Counted from the stretch's first letter, positions 49,852 through 58,175 are shown. The stretch is DNA of 64,000 nucleotides from Tsukamurella tyrosinosolvens (GCF_900104775.1 NZ_FNSA01000003.1:744001-808000); one strand, 5' to 3'. Notes: generated by a model from the sequence alone, not told the origin. Numbers and translations: made by a program.

Positions 49852-52800
49852 GTGTCCGTTCGCCTACGGCGGGACGTTTTCGGCTCCGGTCACGCGGAGA
49901 CCGCACTGATCGTCGCGGTGGTGACGGTGCTCCTCACGCGCGGCTATCTCGCGCTGACGGGGTATCCGCAGATCGGCGGCGGGAGTCTGCACATCGCCCA
50001 CGCGTTGTGGGGCGGCGCCCTCATGATGGTGGCGCTCGTAACGGGCTGGATCCTGTTCACCCAGGTCGCACAGGTGGCGGTAGTACTCCTCGGCGGGGTG
50101 GGATTCGGCTTGTTCCTCGACGAGGTGGGCAAGTTCGTCACCAAGGACAACGACTACTTCTTCCGGCCCGGCGCCGCGATCATGTACACGAGCGTCCTCG
50201 TCCTCGTCGTGGCAGTGCGATCGGTGCGGACCCTGCGCGGTCTCTCCGTCGAGGAGTGCCTCGCGAACGCGGCGCACCAGGCCGCGCTCGGCCTGTCGGG
50301 CGGGCTCACCGAGTATCGACTTCGGGCCGCGCGCGGCCTCCTCGACCGCGCTCGCGAGCTGCAGGGCGATCCGGCGGTGATCGCGTCCGTCGGTTCGCTG
50401 CTGGACCGGGCGGGAAGGCGCCCGGATTGGTTGTGGGCGCTCGGTCGCCGCATGGTTGCTGCGATACCGCCGGGCCTTCGGAGCTCGGTGTGGGTGACTG
50501 TGTTCGGATGGTTGCAGGTGGCGCTGGCAGTGCCGGTCGCGATCGCAGGAGCTGCACAGCTCGCGACGGCGGGACTCCTCCCGCGCCACTCTGATTCGAC
50601 GCCCTTCCTCGGGCCCATGGGTGTTGCGGACGGCCTGCTCTTCGTCGCCGCCGTCGTGACCCTGGCACTCAACGTCCCCGCGTTGCTCGGGCGAGGTCCG
50701 GATCCGGTGCGCCGCGTCCAGAACATGCGGTTATCCGCGCTGATCTCGACGCTCCTGGGTGCGGAGGTGCATTTCCTTCAGGAGCAGTTCGTCGCTCTCG
50801 TCCCGCTCGGTTTCGGACTCGTCTCGATCGCTGTCTTCTCTCACCGCGTCTCGGTCCTGGTCCTCGGGCCCGCGCCCGCACCCGATGACACTGTCGCAGA
50901 TGAGCAGCCAGCGGTGGTCGGGACCGCAGCGCCTCAGTCGCCGGTGCCGGGCGCCGTGCCGGAACACGGGTCGTTCCCGGTGATAACGGCGATCGGCGTG
51001 GTCCTGATCCTCGGTTTCGGTCTCGTGACCGGTGCTCTCTGGCGGCCTGCGGGGCGGATCCCCTGGTTCTCCGAGCTCGCGGTCGGCGTGCCCGCGATCG
51101 AGGAGGGGCGGTGGTGGACGGTGTTCACCGCGGGCTTCTTCGCGATCAGCCCAGGGCAGTACCTGACCGGGGTCCTTGCGTTCGCGCTGGCAGTCGGGTG
51201 GGCGGAGCGACGCCTCGGTTCGGGGCGGGTGCTGTTCGTCATAGTCACCGCGCAGGTAGCTGGTCTGGTGGGTGCGATCGCGATTGTCGCAGGACTACGC
51301 GCGCTCGGAAGTGACTGGGCCGCAGAACTTGCCGCGGTCCGTGACCTGGGCTGTACGACGGCTGCGATGGGGGCCATTGCGGCGTGCACCGCGACGCTCC
51401 GGAGTCCATGGCGGTTCCGTGCGAGGTCTGCTCTGACGGCGTACGTTGTGGTTTCCCTGTTGTTCTGGGGAACGTTCGCGGATGTCACTCATATCGTGGC
51501 GGTCGGGATGTGGTTGGTATTGGGGGAGCGGTTCCTGTCGACGGTGGAACGCGGATGGCGGCCGCGCACCCGGCGCGAGGTGCGGCTCCTGGCGTTCACC
51601 GGCGTGCTGGTGATCGCCGCGGTCAGGATTCTCGTGGTGGTCGACCCGGGAAGCGGCCCGCTCGGTGCGACTGCGGGCTCGGGCACCGTGCTGTGGTCGA
51701 CCGTCGCGCAGGTCGCGGTGATCGCCGTGATCGCGGACCGGCTGAGGACGGGCCGGCGGTGGGCCCGATACACGGCCCTGGTGCTCGGCGGCCTCGCGGT
51801 CGTGGCCGCCGTGGTCGCGGTCTGGCTCGGTGGCGCGGGCATGCTCTCCGAGCCGGACGCTGTGCTCGCCGTGGGAACCGCGTTCCTGTGGGTGCCCGTT
51901 CTGGTGCTTCTCGTCCGCGATCGGGCCGCCTTCGCCGTCGGCCGCGACCGCGACGGAGACGGCGAACCCGCCGCGGCGCGCGCGGCCGTAGTCGAGTACG
52001 GCTGCTCGACAATGGGGTGGATGGTCACCTGGCCGGGTAATCGGTATCTGCCGGGCCCCGGAGGGCGCGGGATCCAGGCCTACCAACGGTATCGGGGGGT
52101 CGACATCGCCCTGGCGGACCCGATCGGTCCGCCGGAGGCGATGCGGGGGCAGATCGCGGGATTCCTCCGGGCTGCCGAGGACCGGGGAACGGTGCCCTGT
52201 CTGTTCTCGGTGACCGGGCGCGTCGCGGAGGTCGCGCGTTCCTTCGGAATGTCATCGGTCCGCATCGCGGAGGACACGCTGGTCGACCTGGAGGGGCTCG
52301 CGTTCACCGGTAAGGCCTGGCAGGACGTCCGCACGGCACTCAATCGCGCGCAGCGCGACGGCATCGAGTTCCGTCTCGTCCGTCTGTCCGAACAGCCCTT
52401 CTCGATCGTCGCGCAGGTACGAGCGATCTCCGAGGCGTGGATGGGCGAGAAGGGACTACCGGAGATGGGGTTCACACTCGGCGGTGTCGAGGAGGCCATG
52501 GACCCGGAGGTCGTCGTCGGGATCGCCGTCGACCGCGACGGCGACGTGCACGGGGTGACCAGTTGGCTTCCCGTCTACGCCCCGGGCGGCCGGTTGCGCG
52601 GGCGCACGCTCGATGTGATGCGGCGCCGCCCCGGTGGTTTCGGGCCCGTTGTCGAGTTCCTCATAGCGTCGTCGTGCCGGGCGTTCGCAGACGACGGGCT
52701 GGAGTTCGTCTCGCTCTCCGGCGCACCCCTGGCGCGATCGGACGGTGCGCTCGACGGCGCGGTCGACAAGGCGCTGGACGCCGTCGGCGCAGCTCTCGAG

Positions 52801-53016
52801 CCGGTCTACGGCTTCCGGTCGCTGCACGCCTTCAAGGCGAAGTTCCGGCCGCGGACCGAGCCGATCTTCCTGTGCTATCGCGAAGAGGCGGATCTCCCGC
52901 GGATCGGACTCGGCCTCACCGCCGCGTACCTGCCGGGGGTCGGCCTCCGCGAGCTCGCGCGGATCACCTCTCGCGCGAACCGGACGAGTTCGACTGGAGT
53001 GAAAGGCCCTTCATGA
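49852..53016 (+). CDS. 1054-residue membrane fusion: multi-TM region, rhomboid-like domain and MprF-type DUF2156 domain
   Basis: The N-terminus (residues 15-125) has four membrane segments with GLFLDEVGKFVTKDNDYFF. A cytoplasmic helical section follows, then membrane segments at about 207-325. A rhomboid-like unit spans about 370-560, with GRWWTVFTAGF, DLGCTTAAMG and DVTHIVAVGMWLVLG; the usual catalytic GxSx reads GCTT, so it may be inactive. More membrane segments (580-690) lead to a cytosolic DUF2156 domain (about 700-1035) with VRTALNRAQRDGI, LDVMRRRPGGFGP and FKAKFRPRTEPIFLCY. This domain transfers amino acids from tRNA to lipids in MprF/LysX. The GTG at 49852 follows AAAGGAG. Aminoacylation of an envelope lipid is the likely role. 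Confidence 0.8.
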   Translation: MSVRLRRDVFGSGHAETALIVAVVTVLLTRGYLALTGYPQIGGGSLHIAHALWGGALMMVALVTGWILFTQVAQVAVVLLGGVGFGLFLDEVGKFVTKDNDYFFRPGAAIMYTSVLVLVVAVRSVRTLRGLSVEECLANAAHQAALGLSGGLTEYRLRAARGLLDRARELQGDPAVIASVGSLLDRAGRRPDWLWALGRRMVAAIPPGLRSSVWVTVFGWLQVALAVPVAIAGAAQLATAGLLPRHSDSTPFLGPMGVADGLLFVAAVVTLALNVPALLGRGPDPVRRVQNMRLSALISTLLGAEVHFLQEQFVALVPLGFGLVSIAVFSHRVSVLVLGPAPAPDDTVADEQPAVVGTAAPQSPVPGAVPEHGSFPVITAIGVVLILGFGLVTGALWRPAGRIPWFSELAVGVPAIEEGRWWTVFTAGFFAISPGQYLTGVLAFALAVGWAERRLGSGRVLFVIVTAQVAGLVGAIAIVAGLRALGSDWAAELAAVRDLGCTTAAMGAIAACTATLRSPWRFRARSALTAYVVVSLLFWGTFADVTHIVAVGMWLVLGERFLSTVERGWRPRTRREVRLLAFTGVLVIAAVRILVVVDPGSGPLGATAGSGTVLWSTVAQVAVIAVIADRLRTGRRWARYTALVLGGLAVVAAVVAVWLGGAGMLSEPDAVLAVGTAFLWVPVLVLLVRDRAAFAVGRDRDGDGEPAAARAAVVEYGCSTMGWMVTWPGNRYLPGPGGRGIQAYQRYRGVDIALADPIGPPEAMRGQIAGFLRAAEDRGTVPCLFSVTGRVAEVARSFGMSSVRIAEDTLVDLEGLAFTGKAWQDVRTALNRAQRDGIEFRLVRLSEQPFSIVAQVRAISEAWMGEKGLPEMGFTLGGVEEAMDPEVVVGIAVDRDGDVHGVTSWLPVYAPGGRLRGRTLDVMRRRPGGFGPVVEFLIASSCRAFADDGLEFVSLSGAPLARSDGALDGAVDKALDAVGAALEPVYGFRSLHAFKAKFRPRTEPIFLCYREEADLPRIGLGLTAAYLPGVGLRELARITSRANRTSSTGVKGPS

Positions 53017-53711
53017 GCAATCCTTCGTACGGAAACTTCCAGGGACACGCGGCCGCGCCGCGGCCGCGCCGGCGATGGCCGTGGGCCCTGGCCGGCGCGT
53101 TCGGCGTGGTTGTTCTCCTGCTCGCGACGTTCGTGGGATGGGTCGTGCTGACCGATGAGCCACCTGCTGAAACCGGGCCGCAGCCCGCAGCAGTGCTCCT
53201 GTCGAAGCCCGACGTCGAACGGGTGACGAAGGTGGGTTTCGCCGACGAGACCGACGACGATCCCCGCCAGGAGCCCGACGAGTTCCGGGGAGCCGACGTA
53301 TGCCGGACCGCATGGCAGCCCCTGCGGGGTGTGGTCGTGGGCACCGCCGTGACGGCGGACCGGACCTACGACAGTGGGTCCTCCGAGCGGCCCCAGGTCG
53401 AGCTGGGGGTGGCCCGGTTCTCCGACGAGACGGCGGCGCAGTCGGTGGTCGATCGGATCAACAACGATGTCGCGAGATGCGCGCAGAGCTTCTTCGTCCG
53501 CGAGGACCGCGAGGCCAATGATTGGCGGGTCCAACAGTCGGCGGGCGAGTGGTATCTGCGTCCCGTCGTCCCTCGTGAAGGCAACTGGTACTGCGCTGCC
53601 GGGGTTCGTTCGGAGGGGCGTTTCGTGGTGCGAGCGCTGCAATGCGGAACGGGATCCAATTACGTATCGGCGCTGTTGAACGCGCTGGCGCGGAGGATCG
53701 CGAGCGCATGA
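53013..53711 (+). CDS. Membrane-anchored PknH-type sensor-domain protein
   Basis: The 232-residue protein has a cytoplasmic P/R-rich N-terminus, one membrane segment (about residues 24-47) and an extracellular domain. Its pattern resembles the PknH C-terminal sensor domain: LLSKPDVERV, VCRTAWQPL, VELGVARFSDETAAQSVVDR, ARCAQSF and CAAGVRSEG, with four cysteines spaced for two disulfides. No kinase is attached. The ATG overlaps the fusion-gene stop (ATGA), so the two products are made together, and this protein may sense or gate the lipid-modifying enzyme. Confidence 0.75.
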   Translation: MSNPSYGNFQGHAAAPRPRRRWPWALAGAFGVVVLLLATFVGWVVLTDEPPAETGPQPAAVLLSKPDVERVTKVGFADETDDDPRQEPDEFRGADVCRTAWQPLRGVVVGTAVTADRTYDSGSSERPQVELGVARFSDETAAQSVVDRINNDVARCAQSFFVREDREANDWRVQQSAGEWYLRPVVPREGNWYCAAGVRSEGRFVVRALQCGTGSNYVSALLNALARRIASA

Positions 53712-53752
53712 ACCTCCGGTCCGTTCAGGTTCGTACCGGTGCACGACCGCAG

Positions 53753-53758
53753 TAGGAT
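53753..53758 (+). promoter_or_regulatory. -10 element TAGGAT, leaderless
   Basis: TAGGAT lies exactly 6 nt before the ATG at 53765. Confidence 0.55.
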
Positions 53759-53764
53759 CATCTA

Positions 53765-54544
53765 ATGCGAGGCATGGACATCCAGTTCTTCCGCCAGGAC
53801 TTCGCGGAGACTGCCGAGTGGACGATCGCGGCGCAGCGTCACGAGGTTCTGATCTGGCGTTCCGGAACGGCACGTTCGAAGGAATTCGCGTTCGAGAGTG
53901 GGGCGTCGGGTCGGATTGAGCCGAAGGTGAGCAGCGTCTGGGTGGTGCCGGCCGGTGACAAGTCCACTGCGTCGGCTCAGCACGCCGAGTACGACTTCGC
54001 TCGGGTCTCGCTTCCCGTGGTCATGTCGGAGTCGACGATATTGAAACCGGTGGTCGCACGGCGAGATCCGCTGCTGCACAACGTCGTCGAGCGGGTCGCG
54101 AGCGCGGCGGGCCGCGATGACGTCGTCTCCCGTCTGCTGGTCGATTCTCTGCTCGACGTCGTGCGTCTACACATTCTCGACCAGTACGGCGTCAGGACCG
54201 AGCCCCGGTGCTCGACGCGTTCGCTCGACGCCTCCGCGCAACGGAGGGTCCTCGAGCGGATCAACGACGGCACCGAGGCCGAACTCGATCTCAGTGCACT
54301 GGCGGAGGCCGAGGGAATGTCGCCCGATGCATTTCGTCGTGCATTCGCCCGCGCATTCCGCACCACGCCCCACCGCTACCTGATGGACCGTCGGATCGCG
54401 CGATCGAAAGGACTTCTGGTGACGACGACGTTGTCGATCACCGAGATCAGCGAAGCGCTGGGATTCGCGAGCCCCAGCCATTTCGCGACGACGTTCAAGC
54501 GCCGCGTCGGCCGGAGCCCTTCCGCCTATCGAGCGGCGCCCTGA
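53765..54544 (+). CDS. AraC-family regulator
   Basis: The 259-residue protein has an N-terminal cupin-like ligand region of the AraC_binding_2 kind. A C-terminal double HTH follows (about 165-255), with LSALAEAEGMSPDAFRRAFA and the AraC signature ITEISEALGFASPSHFATTF. Its position within the envelope island, before the second CdaR regulator, suggests it controls neighbouring genes. Confidence 0.86.
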   Translation: MRGMDIQFFRQDFAETAEWTIAAQRHEVLIWRSGTARSKEFAFESGASGRIEPKVSSVWVVPAGDKSTASAQHAEYDFARVSLPVVMSESTILKPVVARRDPLLHNVVERVASAAGRDDVVSRLLVDSLLDVVRLHILDQYGVRTEPRCSTRSLDASAQRRVLERINDGTEAELDLSALAEAEGMSPDAFRRAFARAFRTTPHRYLMDRRIARSKGLLVTTTLSITEISEALGFASPSHFATTFKRRVGRSPSAYRAAP

Positions 54545-54652
54545 CGCGGTTTCGTGAAGTCGCGACATTTCGTGGAAGCGGCGATGTGGGCGCGCGCATA
54601 TCGTTCGGAACGTCGCTCGCGATGGGTCGAGCCGAACGGAGAGGAATCGGCA

Positions 54653-55840
54653 GTGTCCGCCGAGAGCGTCGAGCCGATGAAGCGGACGGTGGGCCTCTAC
54701 GACGAACTGTTCGCACGTGTTCTGTCGGGGGCTTCCACGAACGAGGTCGTGGAGGCGATGGTGACCGGCTGTGCCGCCGTCACTGAGGCACTCGTGGTCG
54801 ACGGCTCCGACTGCGAGGTGGCGCGGGCGCCGCTGGCGTCCACGCTCGACCCGCGACGCGACCGATGGGTCCTCGACGTCGCGACCCAGGGACGTCGAAC
54901 CGGCCGGCCGGTCGTCGTTTCGCGCGGCGACACGACCGCGATCTACTATCCGACTGCGGTGGCCGGACGGTACGTGGGCGGCATCCTCGTCCTGACCCCG
55001 GCGGGATTCGGTGACGGGTTCATTGCAACGATAGGGCGCTTCGCGGGCCTGTACGCCCTTCTCGCGGCCCGAGATCTCGCGCTGCTGAGACCGGGAGGGG
55101 GTGTTGACCTTCCCGTGGTCCGAGACCTGCTGGCGCACCAGGGGGCGGTGGACGCCGACCTTCGCACGCGGGCCGAACGGGCCGGTATCGATGTCACGGC
55201 CGAATGGGTGGTCGGCGTCGTCGGCCCCTCGCCCAGAGCCGATCTGCGCAGAATGTCTGATTCCGCGGGCGCCCGCTTCGACTACGTCACGGTCTTCGGG
55301 GGTGCGGTCGCGGTGATGCATGAGGTGGGTGATTCGGCGGGCACCGCGGCGGAGGTCGCCGCGGACATTCGACGGGTCGTCGGCTTCGATGCGCTGGTGT
55401 GCGCCGCCTCGACGAACGACGGCGCATCGGGCGGGTTATCGCGTGCACACGCGACCGCGATGGAGGCGGTGCGCGTACTGCGAACCGCTGGTCGACGGTG
55501 CGGAGCGGTGGATGTGGCGAGTTTGCCCGCCTACCTGCCCCTGTTGAGATCACTCACTGCGTCGGAGGTTGACGGGTTCGTCGACGCGCAACTCGGCCCA
55601 CTGCGAGAGTTCGACGGGGCGACGTCCTCCGAGCTGGTGCGCACGCTCAGGGTGTTCTTCGACGAGAACATGAATACGGCGGCGACCGCCCGGCGGCTCG
55701 GCTTGCACCCCAACACGGTGATCAAACGCCTGCGACGCGTGTCCGAGTTGCTCGGCGGCGAATGGGCGGACGGCTCGGGCGCGGTGAGCCTGCGACTTGC
55801 GCTGAGTATCGACGGGCTCGCCGCCGATCCTCGCGGGTGA
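54653..55840 (+). CDS. CdaR/PucR regulator (paralogue of the gene at 44259)
   Basis: The 395-residue protein lacks the N-terminal GAF domain of its paralogue but is collinear with the rest. The C-terminal HTH has VFFDENMNTAATARRLGLHP and NTVIKRLRRV, nearly identical to the other copy. The GTG at 54653 follows GGAGAGGA; an upstream GTG at 54554 would add a basic extension with no homology and is less likely. Gene duplication with domain loss, or gain in the other copy, is inferred. Confidence 0.8.
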   Translation: MSAESVEPMKRTVGLYDELFARVLSGASTNEVVEAMVTGCAAVTEALVVDGSDCEVARAPLASTLDPRRDRWVLDVATQGRRTGRPVVVSRGDTTAIYYPTAVAGRYVGGILVLTPAGFGDGFIATIGRFAGLYALLAARDLALLRPGGGVDLPVVRDLLAHQGAVDADLRTRAERAGIDVTAEWVVGVVGPSPRADLRRMSDSAGARFDYVTVFGGAVAVMHEVGDSAGTAAEVAADIRRVVGFDALVCAASTNDGASGGLSRAHATAMEAVRVLRTAGRRCGAVDVASLPAYLPLLRSLTASEVDGFVDAQLGPLREFDGATSSELVRTLRVFFDENMNTAATARRLGLHPNTVIKRLRRVSELLGGEWADGSGAVSLRLALSIDGLAADPRG

Positions 55841-55885
55841 ACCGACGACATCGGCGATCCAGTTGGATATTGTCGTTCTTGACAG

Positions 55886-55907
55886 ATTGTTGGGTTTTCC
55901 CAACAAT
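55886..55907. promoter_or_regulatory. Perfect 22-bp palindrome before the XRE gene
   Basis: ATTGTTGGG-TTTT-CCCAACAAT has perfect 9-bp arms around a 4-bp centre. It follows a consensus -35 TTGACA (55879-55884) and overlaps the expected -10 region, so it is a likely autorepressor operator rather than a terminator. Confidence 0.6.
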
Positions 55908-55914
55908 AGGCTGC

Positions 55915-56196
55915 ATGAGTCCGGTGAGGCGGGAGGGATCGCTCCCCATCTTCAATCGCATCGGTGTGCTGCGCGCCGAGCGCCGGATGAGCCGGAAGGA
56001 GTTGGCGGCGGCGATCGACGTCAACCCGCAGACCGTGGGCGCGCTGGAGCGCGGGGATCACTATCCCAGTCTCGATCTCGCGTTCCGCGTGTGCGCGGTG
56101 TTCGACCTGCCGGTGGAGGCGGTGTTCTCCCGCAGTGAATTCGGGCCCTTGTCGACAGAGCTGTACGGACGCAACGAGAGAGGCGGAGCACGATGA
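55915..56196 (+). CDS. Small XRE-family regulator
   Basis: The 93-residue protein is little more than an HTH_3 domain: FNRIGVLRAERRMSRKELAA, DVNPQTVGALERGDHYPSLD and AFRVCAVFDLPVEAVFS, as in YgzD-like regulators. ATG at 55915 or GTG at 55924 may be the start. It overlaps the membrane gene by ATGA, the usual pairing for this type of regulator with a small multi-TM protein. Confidence 0.85.
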   Translation: MSPVRREGSLPIFNRIGVLRAERRMSRKELAAAIDVNPQTVGALERGDHYPSLDLAFRVCAVFDLPVEAVFSRSEFGPLSTELYGRNERGGAR

Positions 56197-56738
56197 CGAC
56201 CACGAGCATGATCACCCGCTACCAGGAGCGCCGCGCCCGGAAGTTCCGGGAGAACGAGGAGCGGTGGTCCACGATGCTGCCGTCGTGGCGCACCAGGTCG
56301 CGGCGACGAATGCTGGTCGCCGCGTTGCTCGTCGACTACCTCCTCATGTTCGTCGTCGCGGTCCTCTGCCACTTCGATGTGCCGAACGCACCCTTGTTGT
56401 GGCTGCCCGCGTGCCTGGCGCTGTTCCCGATCTGGATCGCGGTCCAGATCGTCTCGGGCCGGCAGGGTGACGCCCCTGCCGCTGTGCTGGACGAGTGGGA
56501 GGCGGAGCAGCGCAACGAGGCTCGCTCCATCGGCTTCTCGGTCACCTCGAGCCTGGTGCTGCTGGCCGTCGCGTACACGGTGATCACCTCCGTGATCGCG
56601 AAGCCGGACGGGAACAACGCCTGGCACTACGCCTCCGGGCTGTTCACCCTGGTCGCGTTGCTGATCGGCATGACGACGCCCGCGATGATCCTCGCCTGGA
56701 CCCGGCCCGACGCCGACGCGGAGGACGCTGCGGGCTAG
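56193..56738 (+). CDS. Four-segment membrane protein coupled to XRE regulator
   Basis: The 181-residue protein has a basic cytoplasmic N-terminus (about 40 residues, rich in R) and four membrane segments in two hairpins (about 40-62, 68-88, 115-135, 145-168). No firm family is recognised. XRE plus small membrane protein pairs are frequent in Gram-positive bacteria, and the membrane protein may signal to the regulator. It is convergent with the lipoprotein gene, with a 1-base gap. Confidence 0.72.
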   Translation: MTTTSMITRYQERRARKFRENEERWSTMLPSWRTRSRRRMLVAALLVDYLLMFVVAVLCHFDVPNAPLLWLPACLALFPIWIAVQIVSGRQGDAPAAVLDEWEAEQRNEARSIGFSVTSSLVLLAVAYTVITSVIAKPDGNNAWHYASGLFTLVALLIGMTTPAMILAWTRPDADAEDAAG

Positions 56739-56739
56739 G

Positions 56740-57117
56740 TCACCGGGGCTTCGTCGTGGTCGGGGCGGCGGTGCCGGTGCCGTACGGGTCGTCGCCGGCC
56801 CCGTGGTTCGGGTTGGTGCAGATGGTGCCCTCGCCGGGCCCGCCGGTGCAGGTCACGTCGTACTCGCTGCCCGGGCCGGTGGGCTTGGTGGGGCGCGGCG
56901 CCGTCGGCGGGACGGGGCGCGTGGGCGGGGCGGTGACGGTCTTCGTCGGCTGCACCGTCTGCGCCGGCGGATCCTGATGGTGCGTGGCCGATTCCGTGAC
57001 GGTCATGCTCGACGGTGCGGTGGGCGCGGTCTCGGCCCCGTCGTCGGAACATCCCGCACCGGCGGCGAGCAGGGCGACGATGCCGGCCGCGCTCGCGAGC
57101 CTTCGCTTGAACAACAT
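56740..57117 (-). CDS. Lipoprotein with NPNHGAGD motif, copy 2
   Basis: The 125-residue protein has a lipobox AGAGC near residue 23, a T/P-rich stalk with KTVTAPPTRPVPP, and a C-terminal region with VTCTGGPGEGTIC then TNPNHGAGDDPYGTG. The last part repeats, motif for motif, the lipoprotein at 46041, including the following APTTT. Two cysteines flank the TGGPGEGTI loop. The function is unknown. GGAGAAG precedes the ATG. Confidence 0.75.
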   Translation of the reverse strand: MLFKRRLASAAGIVALLAAGAGCSDDGAETAPTAPSSMTVTESATHHQDPPAQTVQPTKTVTAPPTRPVPPTAPRPTKPTGPGSEYDVTCTGGPGEGTICTNPNHGAGDDPYGTGTAAPTTTKPR

Positions 57118-57281
57118 GGTGTGTCTTCTCCGTTCTGGGGTTTCCCGCTCGGGTGGACGACCCCAGGGTAGACCGTTCAGCAGAGCCACCGGATGGCGGT
57201 AGAAATACTCGCTGGACCTCTCGGGCGCCGTCGCCCAGGATCGTGGGAGACGCTGCGATCGAGTGAAAGAGGCGGGTGACC

Positions 57282-57560
57282 ATGCGATTCCACGACTACC
57301 TGGCTGCGCTGGTGGCGCGGTTCGGCGAATTCCGGCGGAACCACGTCGAGATGTACGAACGGCATCACATTCTGCTCGAACCGTGGACGCACGACATCAT
57401 GCACTGGGGCGCGGACGGGACGCTGCACGGCAGCATCGTCGCGGATCGCGCGCGTCCGCCCGTGACCCGCGGCGGGTGGTGCCCGTGCCGCCCGCTCGAC
57501 GCGGCCGGCGACGCGAGCCGCGTCTCCGACGTGGAAGGTCGCTGCCCGGAGGGCTTGTAG
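57282..57560 (+). CDS. Hypothetical 92-residue protein
   Basis: The protein starts MRFHDYLAALVARFGEF, has a His/Glu-rich middle (EMYERHHILLEPWTHD) and three cysteines near the end (GGWCPCRPL and EGRCPEG). No family is recognised. A GTG 6 nt upstream is an alternative start; AAAGAGG precedes both. It ends 3 bp before the operator of the TetR gene. Codon use agrees with the neighbours, so it is probably real. Confidence 0.55.
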   Translation: MRFHDYLAALVARFGEFRRNHVEMYERHHILLEPWTHDIMHWGADGTLHGSIVADRARPPVTRGGWCPCRPLDAAGDASRVSDVEGRCPEGL

Positions 57561-57563
57561 TTT

Positions 57564-57584
57564 GTAGTTAGTAACTACTAATCT
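57564..57584 (+). promoter_or_regulatory. TetR autoregulatory operator and leaderless promoter
   Basis: GTAGTTA-G-TAACTAC (57564-57578) is a perfect 15-bp palindrome. It abuts the -10 element TAATCT (57579-57584), which lies 6 nt before the GTG at 57591. Repressor binding there would block the TetR-MFS operon. Confidence 0.65.
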
Positions 57585-57590
57585 ATCCGG

Positions 57591-58175
57591 GTGGCATCTC
57601 GGATGAGCGGACCCGAACGCAGGGCGCAGATACTCGGCATCGCCGCGCGCGAATTCGGCGCGCACGGACTCCACGGTGCGTCGATCGAGGAGGTGGCCCG
57701 GGAGGCGGGGATCACCCAGGCGTACGTCTTCCGGATGTTCGGCACGAAGAAGGCGCTGTTCCTCGAGCTCGTCACCGATGCCTTCTCCGGGCTCGTCGAC
57801 GCGATGGCGCGGGCGGGGGAGGGCACCGTCGGCATCGACGCGCTCGCGCGGATGGGTGCCGAGTACTACGAGAACCTCGGCGACGACACAGCGCTCCGCC
57901 TTCAGCTCCAGGGATTCGCCGCCTGCGGCGACCCCGAGGTCCGCGCCGTCGTGCGTGGCTGCTTCGCGCGCCTGTGGGACACCACCGCGCGCGGCACCGG
58001 GCTCGATCCCGTCACCGTCAAGACCTTCCTGGCGTTCGGCATGCTGCTCAACGCGGGGGCCGCGCTCGACGTCGCCGACGTCGACGAGCCCTGGGCCGAC
58101 GGGGTCCGCACCCTCATCCGGCCCGGGCTGTTCGAGCACATCACCACCGCGACGAACGGACCGGCGTCGTCGTGA
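57591..58175 (+). CDS. TetR-family regulator of the MFS exporter
   Basis: The 194-residue protein has a TetR HTH with GASIEEVAREAGITQAYVFRMF and a C-terminal ligand domain. The GTG start is fixed by the leaderless promoter. Its stop overlaps the MFS gene start (GTGA), so it is the local autoregulator of a probable drug efflux unit. Confidence 0.88.
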   Translation: MASRMSGPERRAQILGIAAREFGAHGLHGASIEEVAREAGITQAYVFRMFGTKKALFLELVTDAFSGLVDAMARAGEGTVGIDALARMGAEYYENLGDDTALRLQLQGFAACGDPEVRAVVRGCFARLWDTTARGTGLDPVTVKTFLAFGMLLNAGAALDVADVDEPWADGVRTLIRPGLFEHITTATNGPASS

